From contig JAFNAV010000011.1 of the NCBI GenBank assembly GCA_017860345.1, positions 1-59,364 of the forward strand: DNA of 59,364 nucleotides, read 5' to 3'. Below, piece by piece: positions 9,175 to 18,454 of the stretch; position 1 is the first letter of the stretch; each line of letters starts with the position of its first letter. The notes below the pieces were generated by a model. The model searched no databases and had not been told where the DNA came from. It was given only the letters and a program-made list of their open reading frames with translations. A program made the translations under genes and the position numbers. The DNA comes from Bacteroidota bacterium (lineage in GTDB: Bacteria > Bacteroidota > Bacteroidia > Bacteroidales > Paludibacteraceae).

Positions 9175-9210
9175 CACTCGCTTAGAAATTTAGATAATCT
9201 ATAATATATT

Positions 9211-11100
9211 ATGGCAGAAAAAAAACTGAATTTATTGGCTGATTTTCCAGCAGTTAGCACACAGCAATGGATGGATAAAATCACAGCCGATCTCAAAGGA
9301 GCTGACTTCAACAAAAAGCTCGTTTGGAAAACCAACGAAGGTTTCAATGTAATGCCTTTCTATCGTGCCGAAGACATTGAAACGCTTAAAACAACTGACG
9401 TGGTTCCCGGAAAATTCCCTTTCGTACGTGGTACGAAAGCCGACAATGTGTGGTTCATTCGTCAGGAAATTGTGGTAACCGATGCTAAAGAAGCCAATGC
9501 TAAAGCACTCGACATCCTGAATAAAGGTGTTGATTCTATTGGTTTTAAGCTTAACAAAAAAGATTTAAGCCCTGCTTACATCGAAACTTTACTCGATGGT
9601 ATTGCAGCCGAATGTGTTGAGCTGAACTTCTCCATCTGTACCCGTCGTTCGGCTGATTTGGCCACTATCCTTACCAACTATTACAAAACCAAAGCTTATG
9701 ATGTAACCAAGCTTCATGGTTCTATTAACTGGGATGGTATCAACGCAATGTTGCTTCGTGGTAAGAATTTTGAAAAAGATGAGCTTGTAAGTCTGGCTAA
9801 AGCGACTTTCGATGCTGCGCTTGGATTGCCTTTCTACCGTGTTCTGGGTGTTAATGCTACAACGCTTAATAATGCCGGTGCATTTGTAGCTCAGGAATTG
9901 GGTTATGCATTGGCTTGGGGAAATGAATATCTTTCTTCGTTAATCGATGCCGGATGTGAGCCTTCTGTTGTAGCTAAAAATATTAAATTCAACTTCGGAG
10001 TGGGTGGTAACTACTTTATGGAAATTGCTAAATTCCGCGCTGCTAAATTGCTCTGGGCTAACATTGTAGATGCTTACAAAGCAAAATGTATCAAACCCAA
10101 CTGCCAACACACTGTAGATGGTATTTGTAAATGTGCAGCCAAAATGCGCATTCATGCTCAGACATCTGAATTCAACAAAACCATTTTCGATGCGAATGTA
10201 AATATGCTTCGTACCCAAACCGAAGCCATGAGCGCAACGTTGGGCGGTGTAAATTCGTTGACGGTAACTCCTTACGATTCAACTTACAAAGCTTCGGACG
10301 ACTTTTCAGAACGTATCGCTCGCAACCAGCAGTTACTTTTGAAAGAAGAATCGCACTTCGATAAAGTGGCTGACCCCGCAGCTGGTTCATATTATATCGA
10401 AACATTGACCAATAACATTGCTGAACAAGCCTGGAAACTCTTCCTTGAAGTTGAAGACAAAGGAGGTTTCTTTACCGCAGTTAAAGCCGGAACTGTTCAG
10501 GATGCTGTAAAAGCAACTGCTGCAACCCGTCTGAAATCAGTATCCAGCCGTCGCGAAGTTTTACTGGGAACCAATCAATTCCCTAACTTTAGTGAGTTTG
10601 CTGCTGCTAAGGTAGAATTCAAAAAAGAGGCCGATTGCGATTGTGACCATACTGAAGTAAAAAAACTGGCTCCTGTACGCGCTGCTGAAGAGTTTGAAGC
10701 TTTACGCTTTGCTACCGAAGCTGCCGCCAAACGTCCGAAAGCATTTATGCTGACTATCGGTAATCTTGCCATGCGTCTGGCTCGTGCTCAGTTCTCTTGC
10801 AATTTCTTTGCTTGTGCAGGTTACGAAGTAGTGGATAATCTTGGTTTCAAAACGGTAGAAGAAGGTGTAGCTGCTGCACAAGCTGCCGGTGCCGACATTA
10901 TTGTTCTTTGCTCAAGCGACGACGAATATGCCGAACTTGCTCCTGCTGCATTCAAAGCTATCGACGGAAAACAAATCTTCGTGGTAGCCGGTGCTCCTGC
11001 CTGCGAAGCTGACTTAAGAGCGGTTGGTGTAGAACATTTCATTAACGTCAAGTCGAATGTGTTGGAAACTTTGAAGGCTTTTAATTCGAAATTATTATAA
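9211..11100 (+). CDS. mutA: Methylmalonyl-CoA mutase small (beta) subunit
   Basis: This is the non-catalytic partner of MutB in the adenosylcobalamin enzyme that interconverts succinyl-CoA and (R)-methylmalonyl-CoA, the key step of succinate-to-propionate fermentation. The 629 residues comprise the TIM-barrel domain (the NFGVGGNYFMEIAKFRAAKLLWA and SYYIETLTN blocks also occur in MutB) and a degenerate cobalamin-binding domain (~505-629) lacking the DxHxxG motif, as is normal for MutA. A cysteine cluster, C293-x4-C298-x-H300-x5-C306-x-C308, sits in the barrel, and a second Cys/His patch (DCDCDH, ~474) lies in the linker. mutB would normally follow directly, but a GxxExxY gene intervenes. Confidence 0.95.
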   Translation: MAEKKLNLLADFPAVSTQQWMDKITADLKGADFNKKLVWKTNEGFNVMPFYRAEDIETLKTTDVVPGKFPFVRGTKADNVWFIRQEIVVTDAKEANAKALDILNKGVDSIGFKLNKKDLSPAYIETLLDGIAAECVELNFSICTRRSADLATILTNYYKTKAYDVTKLHGSINWDGINAMLLRGKNFEKDELVSLAKATFDAALGLPFYRVLGVNATTLNNAGAFVAQELGYALAWGNEYLSSLIDAGCEPSVVAKNIKFNFGVGGNYFMEIAKFRAAKLLWANIVDAYKAKCIKPNCQHTVDGICKCAAKMRIHAQTSEFNKTIFDANVNMLRTQTEAMSATLGGVNSLTVTPYDSTYKASDDFSERIARNQQLLLKEESHFDKVADPAAGSYYIETLTNNIAEQAWKLFLEVEDKGGFFTAVKAGTVQDAVKATAATRLKSVSSRREVLLGTNQFPNFSEFAAAKVEFKKEADCDCDHTEVKKLAPVRAAEEFEALRFATEAAAKRPKAFMLTIGNLAMRLARAQFSCNFFACAGYEVVDNLGFKTVEEGVAAAQAAGADIIVLCSSDDEYAELAPAAFKAIDGKQIFVVAGAPACEADLRAVGVEHFINVKSNVLETLKAFNSKLL

Positions 11101-11109
11101 ACACAAAGT

Positions 11110-11127
11110 CACGAAGCCACTAAGACA
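11110..11127. repeat. Left inverted-repeat arm of the GxxExxY cassette
   Basis: This 18-base arm just before the GxxExxY start codon matches the reverse complement of 11524-11541 at 17 of 18 positions. The arm follows the mutA stop after only 9 bases. Confidence 0.75.
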
Positions 11128-11129
11128 AA

Positions 11130-11519
11130 ATGAATAAACCTGAATTGGAAAGAATTGGTGCTAAAATTGTCGATGCAGCTTATCATGTGCATAAAGAATT
11201 AGGCCCGGGTTTACTCGAATCGGTTTATGAATATTGTCTTATTGAAGAATTAAAGTCACGAAATTTGACTGTTAACAGTCAAATCAAATTACCGGTAGTT
11301 TATAAAGGAAAGCAATTGGATAAAGAATTTATAATGGATATTTTAGTTGAAAATGAGATTATCATTGAACTTAAAGCCGTAGAACAAATTCTTCCTGTAC
11401 ATGAGGTTCAATTATTGACTTATATGAAACTTGCTGATAAAAAGTTAGGATACCTTATAAACTTCAATGTACCTATCATTAAAGAAGGTATCAGAAGAAA
11501 AATTAATGGTTATTTTTAA
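11130..11519 (+). CDS. GxxExxY protein (PD-(D/E)XK nuclease-like family), inserted between mutA and mutB
   Basis: The 129-residue protein carries the signature G27-L-L-E30-S-V-Y33, after which the family is named. A nuclease-like core follows: the Asp in FIMDIL and the ELK in IIIELKAV (~72-87) fit the PD-(D/E)XK arrangement. Family members are small and scattered through environmental bacteria; their biological role is not established. The gene is bounded by 18-base inverted repeats at 11110-11127 and 11524-11541, so gene plus repeats looks like a discrete cassette. Its codon use is more AT-rich than that of the flanking mut genes. No transposase accompanies it. Confidence 0.85.
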   Translation: MNKPELERIGAKIVDAAYHVHKELGPGLLESVYEYCLIEELKSRNLTVNSQIKLPVVYKGKQLDKEFIMDILVENEIIIELKAVEQILPVHEVQLLTYMKLADKKLGYLINFNVPIIKEGIRRKINGYF

Positions 11520-11523
11520 TTCG

Positions 11524-11541
11524 TGTCTTAGTGTCTTCGTG
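11524..11541. repeat. Right inverted-repeat arm of the GxxExxY cassette
   Basis: It begins 5 bases after the GxxExxY stop and mirrors 11110-11127 with one mismatch. It contains an in-frame GTG (11531) that could be mistaken for the mutB start. Confidence 0.75.
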
Positions 11542-11557
11542 TTTAAAATTAAAAAAT

Positions 11558-13681
11558 ATGAAACCAAATTTTAAAGATATAAATATCAAAGATGTTACTA
11601 CAGGTGTAGCTCCTGAAGTAGCAAGCAACTGGTTGACTCCCGAGCTTATTCCGGTGAAACCATTTTATACAAAAGAAGATATTGCAGGTTTTGACCATCT
11701 GGGTTATGCTGCGGGTCTTCCTCCTTATTTGCGTGGTCCGTATAGCGTGATGTACGCTATGCAACCCTGGACAATCCGTCAGTATGCCGGATTTTCTACA
11801 GCTGAAGAATCAAATGCATTCTATCGTCGTAACCTGGCTGCAGGTCAAAAAGGTCTTTCGGTAGCATTCGACTTAGCTACACACCGCGGATACGATGCCG
11901 ATCACGAACGTGTGGTAGGTGACGTTGGTAAAGCAGGTGTTTCTATCTGTTCTATAGAGGATATGAAAGTATTGTTCGATGGTATACCATTAAATAAAAT
12001 GTCAGTTTCCATGACCATGAACGGTGCTGTACTTCCTATTCTTGCATTTTATATCAATGCAGGTTTGGAGCAGGGAGCTAAGTTGGAAGAAATGGCCGGA
12101 ACTATCCAAAACGATATTTTGAAAGAATTTATGGTGCGTAATACCTATATTTATCCACCTAAATTCTCGATGAAGATTATCGCTGATATTTTCGAATATA
12201 CTTCGAAAAACATGCCTAAGTTCAACTCTATCTCTATCTCGGGTTACCACATGCAGGAAGCAGGTGCAACTGCCGATATTGAGTTGGCTTACACCCTTGC
12301 CGATGGTCTTGAATACCTTCGTGCCGGAGTAAACGCAGGTATGGATATCGACTCGTTTGCTCCACGCTTGTCATTCTTTTGGGCAATCGGTATGAATCAC
12401 TTTATGGAAATCGCTAAAATGCGTGCTGCACGTTTACTTTGGGCGAAAATCGTAAAACAATTCAACCCTAAAAACCCAAAATCGCTGGCATTGCGTACAC
12501 ACTCGCAAACTTCAGGTTGGTCGCTTACCGAACAAGATCCGTTCAACAATGTGGGTCGTACCTGTATCGAAGCCATGGGTGCTGCATTGGGTCATACTCA
12601 ATCACTTCACACCAATGCGTTGGACGAAGCGATTGCTTTGCCAACCGATTTCTCAGCACGTATTGCACGTAATACTCAGATTTATATCCAACAGGAGACT
12701 GAAATCTGCCGCGAGGTTGATCCATGGGCAGGTTCATATTATATCGAAACATTGACCAATGAACTGGCCGAAAAAGCTTGGGCGTTGATCGAAGAAGTAG
12801 AAAAACTGGGTGGTATGGCTGCGGCTATCGAAACCGGTATTCCTAAAATGCGTATCGAAGAAGCTGCTGCCCGTACACAGGCTCGTATCGACTCAGGTTC
12901 GCAAAAAATTATTGGTGTGAACGAATATCGTCTTGAAAAAGAAGATCCTATCGATATTCTTGAAGTGGACAATACAGCAGTACGCAAACAGCAAATAGAA
13001 CGTTTACAGCAATTGCGTGCTAACCGTGACGAAGCGGCTGTAAAAGCAGCTTTGGAAGCCATTACCGAATGTGCCCGTACAGGCGAAGGTAACCTTCTGG
13101 AACTTGCCGTTGAAGCCGCCCGTGTGCGTGCTTCTTTGGGTGAAATTTCAGACGCCTGCGAAGCAGTTGCAGGACGTTATAAAGCAACCATCAGAACTAT
13201 ATCAGGCGTGTACTCATCAGAAACCAAAAACGACGCCAGCTTTAAGAAAGCTTGCGAGTTAACTGAAGCATTTGCTCAGAAAGAAGGTCGTCGCCCACGT
13301 ATCATGATCGCTAAAATGGGTCAGGACGGACACGACCGTGGTGCAAAAGTTGTTGCCACCGGTTATGCCGACTGTGGTTTCGACGTGGACATGGGACCTT
13401 TGTTCCAGACTCCGGCCGAAGCAGCCAAACAGGCTGTTGAAAACGACGTTCACGTGTTAGGCGTGTCTTCGTTGGCAGCTGGTCATAAAACCTTGGTGCC
13501 TCAGGTTATCGAAGAATTGAAAAAACTTGGTCGCGAAGATATTATTGTTATTGCGGGTGGAGTTATTCCTGCTCAGGATTACGATTTCCTTTACAAAGCT
13601 GGTGTTGCGGCTATCTTTGGCCCTGGTAGCCCGGTAGCTAAAGCAGCTTGCACTATTATGGAAATCTTGTTGGAAGACTAA
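11558..13681 (+). CDS. mutB: Methylmalonyl-CoA mutase large (alpha, catalytic) subunit
   Basis: This is the catalytic, adenosylcobalamin-binding subunit. The TIM barrel includes [23 protein letters not shown] and [19 protein letters not shown]. The C-terminal B12 domain has the intact [11 protein letters not shown] motif, whose His is the lower axial cobalt ligand, followed by the GVSSLAAGH and [11 protein letters not shown] strands. The length of 707 residues is normal. I chose the ATG at 11558, preceded by an A-rich stretch; a longer frame from GTG 11531 would start inside the inverted repeat of the upstream cassette and add nine unconserved residues. It works with mutA; no epimerase or meaB-type chaperone is visible nearby. 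Confidence 0.97.
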   Translation: MKPNFKDINIKDVTTGVAPEVASNWLTPELIPVKPFYTKEDIAGFDHLGYAAGLPPYLRGPYSVMYAMQPWTIRQYAGFSTAEESNAFYRRNLAAGQKGLSVAFDLATHRGYDADHERVVGDVGKAGVSICSIEDMKVLFDGIPLNKMSVSMTMNGAVLPILAFYINAGLEQGAKLEEMAGTIQNDILKEFMVRNTYIYPPKFSMKIIADIFEYTSKNMPKFNSISISGYHMQEAGATADIELAYTLADGLEYLRAGVNAGMDIDSFAPRLSFFWAIGMNHFMEIAKMRAARLLWAKIVKQFNPKNPKSLALRTHSQTSGWSLTEQDPFNNVGRTCIEAMGAALGHTQSLHTNALDEAIALPTDFSARIARNTQIYIQQETEICREVDPWAGSYYIETLTNELAEKAWALIEEVEKLGGMAAAIETGIPKMRIEEAAARTQARIDSGSQKIIGVNEYRLEKEDPIDILEVDNTAVRKQQIERLQQLRANRDEAAVKAALEAITECARTGEGNLLELAVEAARVRASLGEISDACEAVAGRYKATIRTISGVYSSETKNDASFKKACELTEAFAQKEGRRPRIMIAKMGQDGHDRGAKVVATGYADCGFDVDMGPLFQTPAEAAKQAVENDVHVLGVSSLAAGHKTLVPQVIEELKKLGREDIIVIAGGVIPAQDYDFLYKAGVAAIFGPGSPVAKAACTIMEILLED

Positions 13682-13713
13682 GAACCCCAAACCCCTAAAG
13701 GGGCTTAAATAAG

Positions 13714-13760
13714 AAAAACGGACTTACCTTGATTGAAACCGGGTAAGTCCGTTTTTTTTT
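13714..13760 (+). terminator. Rho-independent terminator after mutB
   Basis: A 10-bp stem (13719-13728 with 13742-13751), extended by A:T pairs, is followed by a run of ten Ts. The right half is duplicated at 15107-15127. Confidence 0.9.
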
Positions 13761-13817
13761 ATTGCAGTTAAATAGGGATAAGGCTGCATAATTATTTGAT
13801 AGTAATGGATGTTTTTG

Positions 13818-13848
13818 TTTGTTACTAATGAATAATATTGTATATTTG
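13818..13848 (+). promoter_or_regulatory. Promoter of the DUF4143 ATPase gene
   Basis: TTTG at 13818-13821 and TATATTTG at 13841-13848 with 19 bases between match the Bacteroidetes -33/-7 consensus. The start codon follows 24 bases later. Confidence 0.65.
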
Positions 13849-13872
13849 TAGTGAATACTTATTTAAAACACT

Positions 13873-15081
13873 ATGATTCAAGAACAGATATTGAGACAAA
13901 CTATTGAAATACAAAATGTAAGCAATAATTTTAAAAATGAAATTATAGTGCGTGAGTATTTCGAACATTACCAGTCAAAAGAAAATTTTGCAAACATAAT
14001 AGCTGGGATTCGCCGATGTGGTAAAAGCTCAGTGTTAATTTATTGGCAGAAATTATCAAATTCAGATGAAATTCTGTACCTTAATTTTGATAATTCAAAG
14101 TTATTCAATTTCGAATTAATTGATTTTAGATTGTTAGATAAAATAATCTATGAAACGTCCAAAAAGATATTATTTTTTGATGAAATTCAAGTAGTAAAAG
14201 GTTGGGAAGTGTATGTGCGTGAGAAATTAGATGAAGGTTTTCATGTAATCATTACAGGTTCAAATGCTTCGTTATTAAGTAAGGAATTAGGCACAAAGCT
14301 TACCGGAAGACATGTGACAAGGGAATTATTTCCTTTTTCATATCATGAGTTTTTAAAGTATAAACAATTAGATAATACGGATGCAAACCTGAATAGCTAT
14401 TTAAAAATCGGAGGTTTTCCTGAATATTTGAAAAGTGCTGATTATTCGGTATTAGAATTTCTGTTGGACGACATATTGTACCGCGATATTGCAGTACGAT
14501 TTGGAATACGAGATATATTTTCGTTAAAAAAATTAGCTGTTTACCTACTTACTAATATTGGTAGTCCGGTTTCGGCTACTAAACTCAAGCAAGTTTTAAC
14601 TGTTAAGAGTACGGCTACCATTTTAGAATATTTCTCACATCTCGAGAATGCCTATCTTATATTTTTTGTACCGGTATTCTCTCATTCTCCAAAGGTACAA
14701 TTAGTCACACCTCGAAAAGTTTATGCTATTGATACTGGTTTAGCTGATGTTATAGGTACTTCTTTTTCTGATAATTATGGACGTAAATTGGAAAATGCTG
14801 TTTTTTTGTGTTTGCGCCGGAAATACAAAGAAATTTATTATTTCAATGATAAGAAAAATGAATGTGATTTTGTAGTAGTAGAAAATGGAAGAGTTTCAGA
14901 AGTAATTCAGGTTTGTTACGAACTTACACATGATAATCAGAACCGTGAATTTAAAGGAATAAATGCAGCAATCGATGCGTTGAAACCTCTCAAGGCAAAT
15001 ATTATTACTTTTAATCAAAGCGACAGTTATTTGTACAATCAATTATTGGTCGAAATAACTCCTTTTAACATACATTTTTAA
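13873..15081 (+). CDS. AAA-fold ATPase with C-terminal DUF4143 domain
   Basis: Walker A G45-IRRC-G50-K51-S52 and Walker B ILFFDE (D103, E104) define an AAA_14-type ATPase domain. ITGSNASLLS resembles its sensor region. The C-terminal half contains ELFPFSYHEF, a GGFPEYL block and a DUF4143 region that resembles a PD-(D/E)XK fold (ECDFVVV near residue 333). Many bacterial genomes carry variable numbers of such genes and their function is unknown. The gene is more AT-rich than its neighbours, has its own promoter and is flanked by a 21-base direct repeat (13733-13753 and 15107-15127), which suggests later insertion. Confidence 0.88.
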   Translation: MIQEQILRQTIEIQNVSNNFKNEIIVREYFEHYQSKENFANIIAGIRRCGKSSVLIYWQKLSNSDEILYLNFDNSKLFNFELIDFRLLDKIIYETSKKILFFDEIQVVKGWEVYVREKLDEGFHVIITGSNASLLSKELGTKLTGRHVTRELFPFSYHEFLKYKQLDNTDANLNSYLKIGGFPEYLKSADYSVLEFLLDDILYRDIAVRFGIRDIFSLKKLAVYLLTNIGSPVSATKLKQVLTVKSTATILEYFSHLENAYLIFFVPVFSHSPKVQLVTPRKVYAIDTGLADVIGTSFSDNYGRKLENAVFLCLRRKYKEIYYFNDKKNECDFVVVENGRVSEVIQVCYELTHDNQNREFKGINAAIDALKPLKANIITFNQSDSYLYNQLLVEITPFNIHF

Positions 15082-15106
15082 GACAACCCACAATAATATG
15101 CGAAGT

Positions 15107-15127
15107 TTGAAGCCGGGTAAGTCCGTT
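15107..15127. repeat. Second copy of the mutB terminator half-site
   Basis: These 21 bases match 13733-13753 at 20 positions. The left stem arm and the T-run are missing, so this copy cannot form the terminator. The two copies bracket the ATPase gene. Confidence 0.7.
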
Positions 15128-15162
15128 AGCTTATTTATAGATAACCTCGTAGCCGATGGCTT

Positions 15163-16758
15163 TTATATTCTCACAACTTTATCTACTGCCGATTCAAAGT
15201 CGGGTAGGTGAGTGGCCATAAGTATCGTAATGTCAGGGTGTTGTAGTTTGATATTCCGGAATATGGCAATGGCATTGTCGGAACTGATACCGGCTGTGGG
15301 TTCATCTACCACTAATAATTGTGGTTGTTTGAGTAGCGCCTGTGCCAGCAGTAGTTTTTTTCGCTGACCACCGCTCAGTGTCTCTCCATTTTCGCCCAGC
15401 CATGTGTCTAAACCATTGGGGAGTAACGAATACCAACTGATCAAATCTACCGTTTTCAAGGCCTGTATTATGTTGTCGTCGGGATACGATTCGAAATTTT
15501 CGCGTAAAGTCCCAGTAAGTAAGTAAGCTTTCTGAGTAACGTAAATGCTTTTGGGAACAGGTAGGTGCGATATTGAATCGTTGTTCCAGCTTATGCTTCC
15601 GTGCAGGCGGTATTCCGGATAAAAAAGGCAATTCAGCAAGGTGGTTTTTCCTTTTCCGGTTTCGCCATAAAGTGCTACCCATTCTCCTTTTTTAACGGTT
15701 AGTGTAATTGTTTCTGTAGTTACCGGCGTTTCGGGAATGCAGGCGCTCAAGCTCTTTAAATCCAGCGATTCAAAGTCGGACGATACTTGTACAGTTTCCG
15801 CGGGTTGTTCACCCTGCTTTATAATTGTTTCCAAATCATCGAGTTGGTGAGCTACCGAGCTTTTTTCGGATTTGCCGGAGAAAAGCATTTCGGCCAATTC
15901 AGCCTGAGCCATGATTCCAAAGAAAATACCAATGGCCAGCGATGGGTCAAAGTTGTAATTGGTGGTATTCCAGAGAATAAAAGCAGCAATAAGGCTAAAC
16001 CCCAAACCTGCAATTAGTTGTAGTGTAAACGAGTTGGTCTGAAGTTTGTTTTCTAATTTTTCTATTTGCTGCATCCTTTCCTCATGCTGGCGTATGGCTT
16101 TTTCTTCCAGGTTATATTTCGAAATTTCTATGCGCCCTCTGAAGCTTTGTATCAATGCCTGATTATTTTCTTCGCGCAGTAACTTAAGCGAGCTATAAAG
16201 TATGCGGTTTTTGGCAAAGATAAATTGAGGTACCAGAAAGAGAAGTACAGAAGATGAAATCAAAAATTCGATAGCGATAACCTGCGAGAATACAGCCAGA
16301 AAAATATAATAAATAACGATGGCAATAAACAGCGCTGTGAATGGAAGAAGCCACAGAAGTATGTGATTCAGCAATAAATCGATACCATGCGTGCTGTTTT
16401 CGAGTATGGCGGAGTTGTTATTGACCTGTTTTTTGAAATAAGGGAAGCGGGCAACCGATTCGAAAATAGTGAGCTGTAGCCTGCGCTGCGCGTCGAGTGT
16501 GGTTTTGTGGTTTTCCAAACGCTCAAAATAGCGGCTTGCGGTGCGTAGTAAAGTCAATAAACGAATTATCGACGAAGGAATCAGATAGGCAAATAAAATG
16601 TTAGCCGTAGCAAAAGCTACACTCGAAGCTGCCAGAAACCAACCCGATATGGCGGGCAGAGCTACAAAAGCAACCGTCCAGAACAGTAATACCGAAATAC
16701 CCAGTAACCATCTGCCTGCTAAAGGCTTAAATATGTGTTTTTGTAAAAATTTGTCCAT
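15163..16758 (-). CDS. ABC exporter ATP-binding/permease protein, CydC-like
   Basis: This half-transporter has six N-terminal membrane helices (about 15-300) and a C-terminal ATPase domain. The ATPase shows Walker A GETGKGKT, signature LSGGQRKK and Walker B LLVVDEPT. Together with the upstream gene it forms a heterodimer resembling CydDC, which exports glutathione or cysteine to the periplasm and is needed for cytochrome bd assembly. The start lies 22 bases after the stop of the upstream partner, so the two form an operon. No cydAB genes are near, so the substrate assignment is inference from overall architecture and gene pairing. Another heterodimeric exporter remains possible. Confidence 0.72.
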   Translation of the reverse strand: MDKFLQKHIFKPLAGRWLLGISVLLFWTVAFVALPAISGWFLAASSVAFATANILFAYLIPSSIIRLLTLLRTASRYFERLENHKTTLDAQRRLQLTIFESVARFPYFKKQVNNNSAILENSTHGIDLLLNHILLWLLPFTALFIAIVIYYIFLAVFSQVIAIEFLISSSVLLFLVPQFIFAKNRILYSSLKLLREENNQALIQSFRGRIEISKYNLEEKAIRQHEERMQQIEKLENKLQTNSFTLQLIAGLGFSLIAAFILWNTTNYNFDPSLAIGIFFGIMAQAELAEMLFSGKSEKSSVAHQLDDLETIIKQGEQPAETVQVSSDFESLDLKSLSACIPETPVTTETITLTVKKGEWVALYGETGKGKTTLLNCLFYPEYRLHGSISWNNDSISHLPVPKSIYVTQKAYLLTGTLRENFESYPDDNIIQALKTVDLISWYSLLPNGLDTWLGENGETLSGGQRKKLLLAQALLKQPQLLVVDEPTAGISSDNAIAIFRNIKLQHPDITILMATHLPDFESAVDKVVRI

Positions 16759-16780
16759 CGTTATTTACCCGGAAATTTAT

Positions 16781-18454
16781 TCAGTTTACTTGATCAGTTT
16801 CTTCTGCCTGACGATTCATTTGTTCTCCCCAGTTCAAATTCAGAATGGTGGTAGCCATAGCGTCGAATTTATTTTCGTGCGAAGCCACAATCACTAATCT
16901 GTTCTGAGCCAGTTGCATGATTTGTTCGATAATAACATCTACAGTCGCTGCATCAAGATTGGCAGTCGGTTCGTCCATTATGGCTATGGGCTTAGGGTAC
17001 ATCATCATACGTGCCATGGTTACCAATTGTTTTTCACCTCCCGAAAGCTGTTTGCCATTGTGAGTTAAACCTGTGTTCCACCCATCTTCTTTTTTGTCGA
17101 TAATTTTATTGATAAAGTCAGGATATTCAGCTTTATGTTCAGTCTGGTTGTGTAAAAAAACGTTATAATGAAGTGTGTCATCAAAAATAAATGGAAACTG
17201 ATTCATGTACGACGTATTTTGTTTGAGCCAGTGCACTGACTGCTCGTTATCATATCCGTTTATTTCAACAGAACCTTCGTTGACTTTCAGACTTCCGGCA
17301 CATATTTTAAGTAAGGTAGATTTACCGGAGCCTGAGATACCTTTTACAAGTACAAGTCCGCGGTTTGGTAGTTTTAGCCCGATGTTATGGAGCACTTTTA
17401 CAGGCGAATCAGGGTAAGCAAAACTCAGCTGACTGATTTCAAAACTACTGAGCGCTTCATCCACATTGGTTTCGGGCGTAGTTGTGTTTGGGTTGTTAAG
17501 TACCGGCATTAGTATTTTAGCAGCAGCCAGCGCTCTGTTTCTGTCGTGGTAAGCACTTACAAATTTGCGCAGATAAAAGAAGTAATATGGCGCGAGCATA
17601 AGCAAAAACAAGGCGTCGCGAAAATCGTAACCTTTACCGTAGTTTGGTCCGTTCATGATTCCAAGCAGGCTCATGCCCAGATATATAGCCATAGCTGCAA
17701 TAGCTATAGTTACAAACAGCTCCAGTACGGCCGACGACAATATAGCCACTCTCATTACGTTTGTTGTTGCATTGTTCAGTTCATTGCTTTTGTTTGATAA
17801 GAATTGATGCTGCGGTTTGAAATTGTCTAAGTTAACTATTTCGGCAATAGTATGTAGCCGGTTATAAAACACGGCCGAGTATTTCATAAACAGGCTGATG
17901 TGTTTTTTGTGTAAAGCTTCAGCACCTACCCCAATCACTATCATTTGCAGTGGAATAACCATAAAGGTAACTATCAGTATATAACCTACCCATTGATCAA
18001 CCCAAAAGCAAAATACCAGTAACAGCATACTCACCATTACCGAGGCCACAGCGTAAGGAACGAAAAAAGCGAAGAATGGTTTCAGATCGTCGCAGGCGCG
18101 GGTAACTAATAAAGTACTCGAAACAGAGTCGGACTGGCTATTGTGAAGTAATTCAGGATAAAGTTTCTTCTTGATTTTAGATACAATAATATTGCCCGCA
18201 CCATAATTAATGAGCGAGGCAAAATGTGCAAAAACATATCTGCCGCCGAGCGCTGCTACAGCATATAGAAGTTTGTGAGGGAAAACCTGTCCCGCGGTAA
18301 GCCACGAAGCTGCAAAAGCGGACAGATACCAACTGAATACAACAAAACATCCCGCGCTTACAACAGTCATAAGCGAAGCGTAAATATAAGCGCGCTTAGT
18401 TTCGGCCGTTAATTTGCCAAGCCACTTGGATGCACTTTCCTGATTTGAACTCAT
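16781..18454 (-). CDS. ABC exporter ATP-binding/permease protein, CydD-like
   Basis: This is the first gene of the pair. An N-terminal region with about six membrane helices is followed by an ATPase domain with Walker A GISGSGKST, signature LSGGEKQL and Walker B PIAIMDEPT. In the membrane part, GGRYVFAHFASLINYGAGN resembles the family's coupling region. The protein would sit in the inner membrane as a heterodimer with the product of the next gene. A -7 box on the minus strand lies at 18650-18657. The CydD label rests on gene order and similarity of layout to CydDC; thiol export is not demonstrated by the sequence. Confidence 0.72.
   Translation of the reverse strand: MSSNQESASKWLGKLTAETKRAYIYASLMTVVSAGCFVVFSWYLSAFAASWLTAGQVFPHKLLYAVAALGGRYVFAHFASLINYGAGNIIVSKIKKKLYPELLHNSQSDSVSSTLLVTRACDDLKPFFAFFVPYAVASVMVSMLLLVFCFWVDQWVGYILIVTFMVIPLQMIVIGVGAEALHKKHISLFMKYSAVFYNRLHTIAEIVNLDNFKPQHQFLSNKSNELNNATTNVMRVAILSSAVLELFVTIAIAAMAIYLGMSLLGIMNGPNYGKGYDFRDALFLLMLAPYYFFYLRKFVSAYHDRNRALAAAKILMPVLNNPNTTTPETNVDEALSSFEISQLSFAYPDSPVKVLHNIGLKLPNRGLVLVKGISGSGKSTLLKICAGSLKVNEGSVEINGYDNEQSVHWLKQNTSYMNQFPFIFDDTLHYNVFLHNQTEHKAEYPDFINKIIDKKEDGWNTGLTHNGKQLSGGEKQLVTMARMMMYPKPIAIMDEPTANLDAATVDVIIEQIMQLAQNRLVIVASHENKFDAMATTILNLNWGEQMNRQAEETDQVN

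Noticed and set aside
11531..11557. GTG start extending mutB by nine residues
   Set aside because: The extension lies inside the right inverted repeat of the GxxExxY cassette and adds residues unlike MutB; the ATG at 11558 has an A-rich leader and gives a normal N-terminus.
11101..11557. A classical insertion sequence between mutA and mutB
   Set aside because: There is no transposase and no clear target-site duplication was recognised, so it is reported as a cassette with inverted repeats only.
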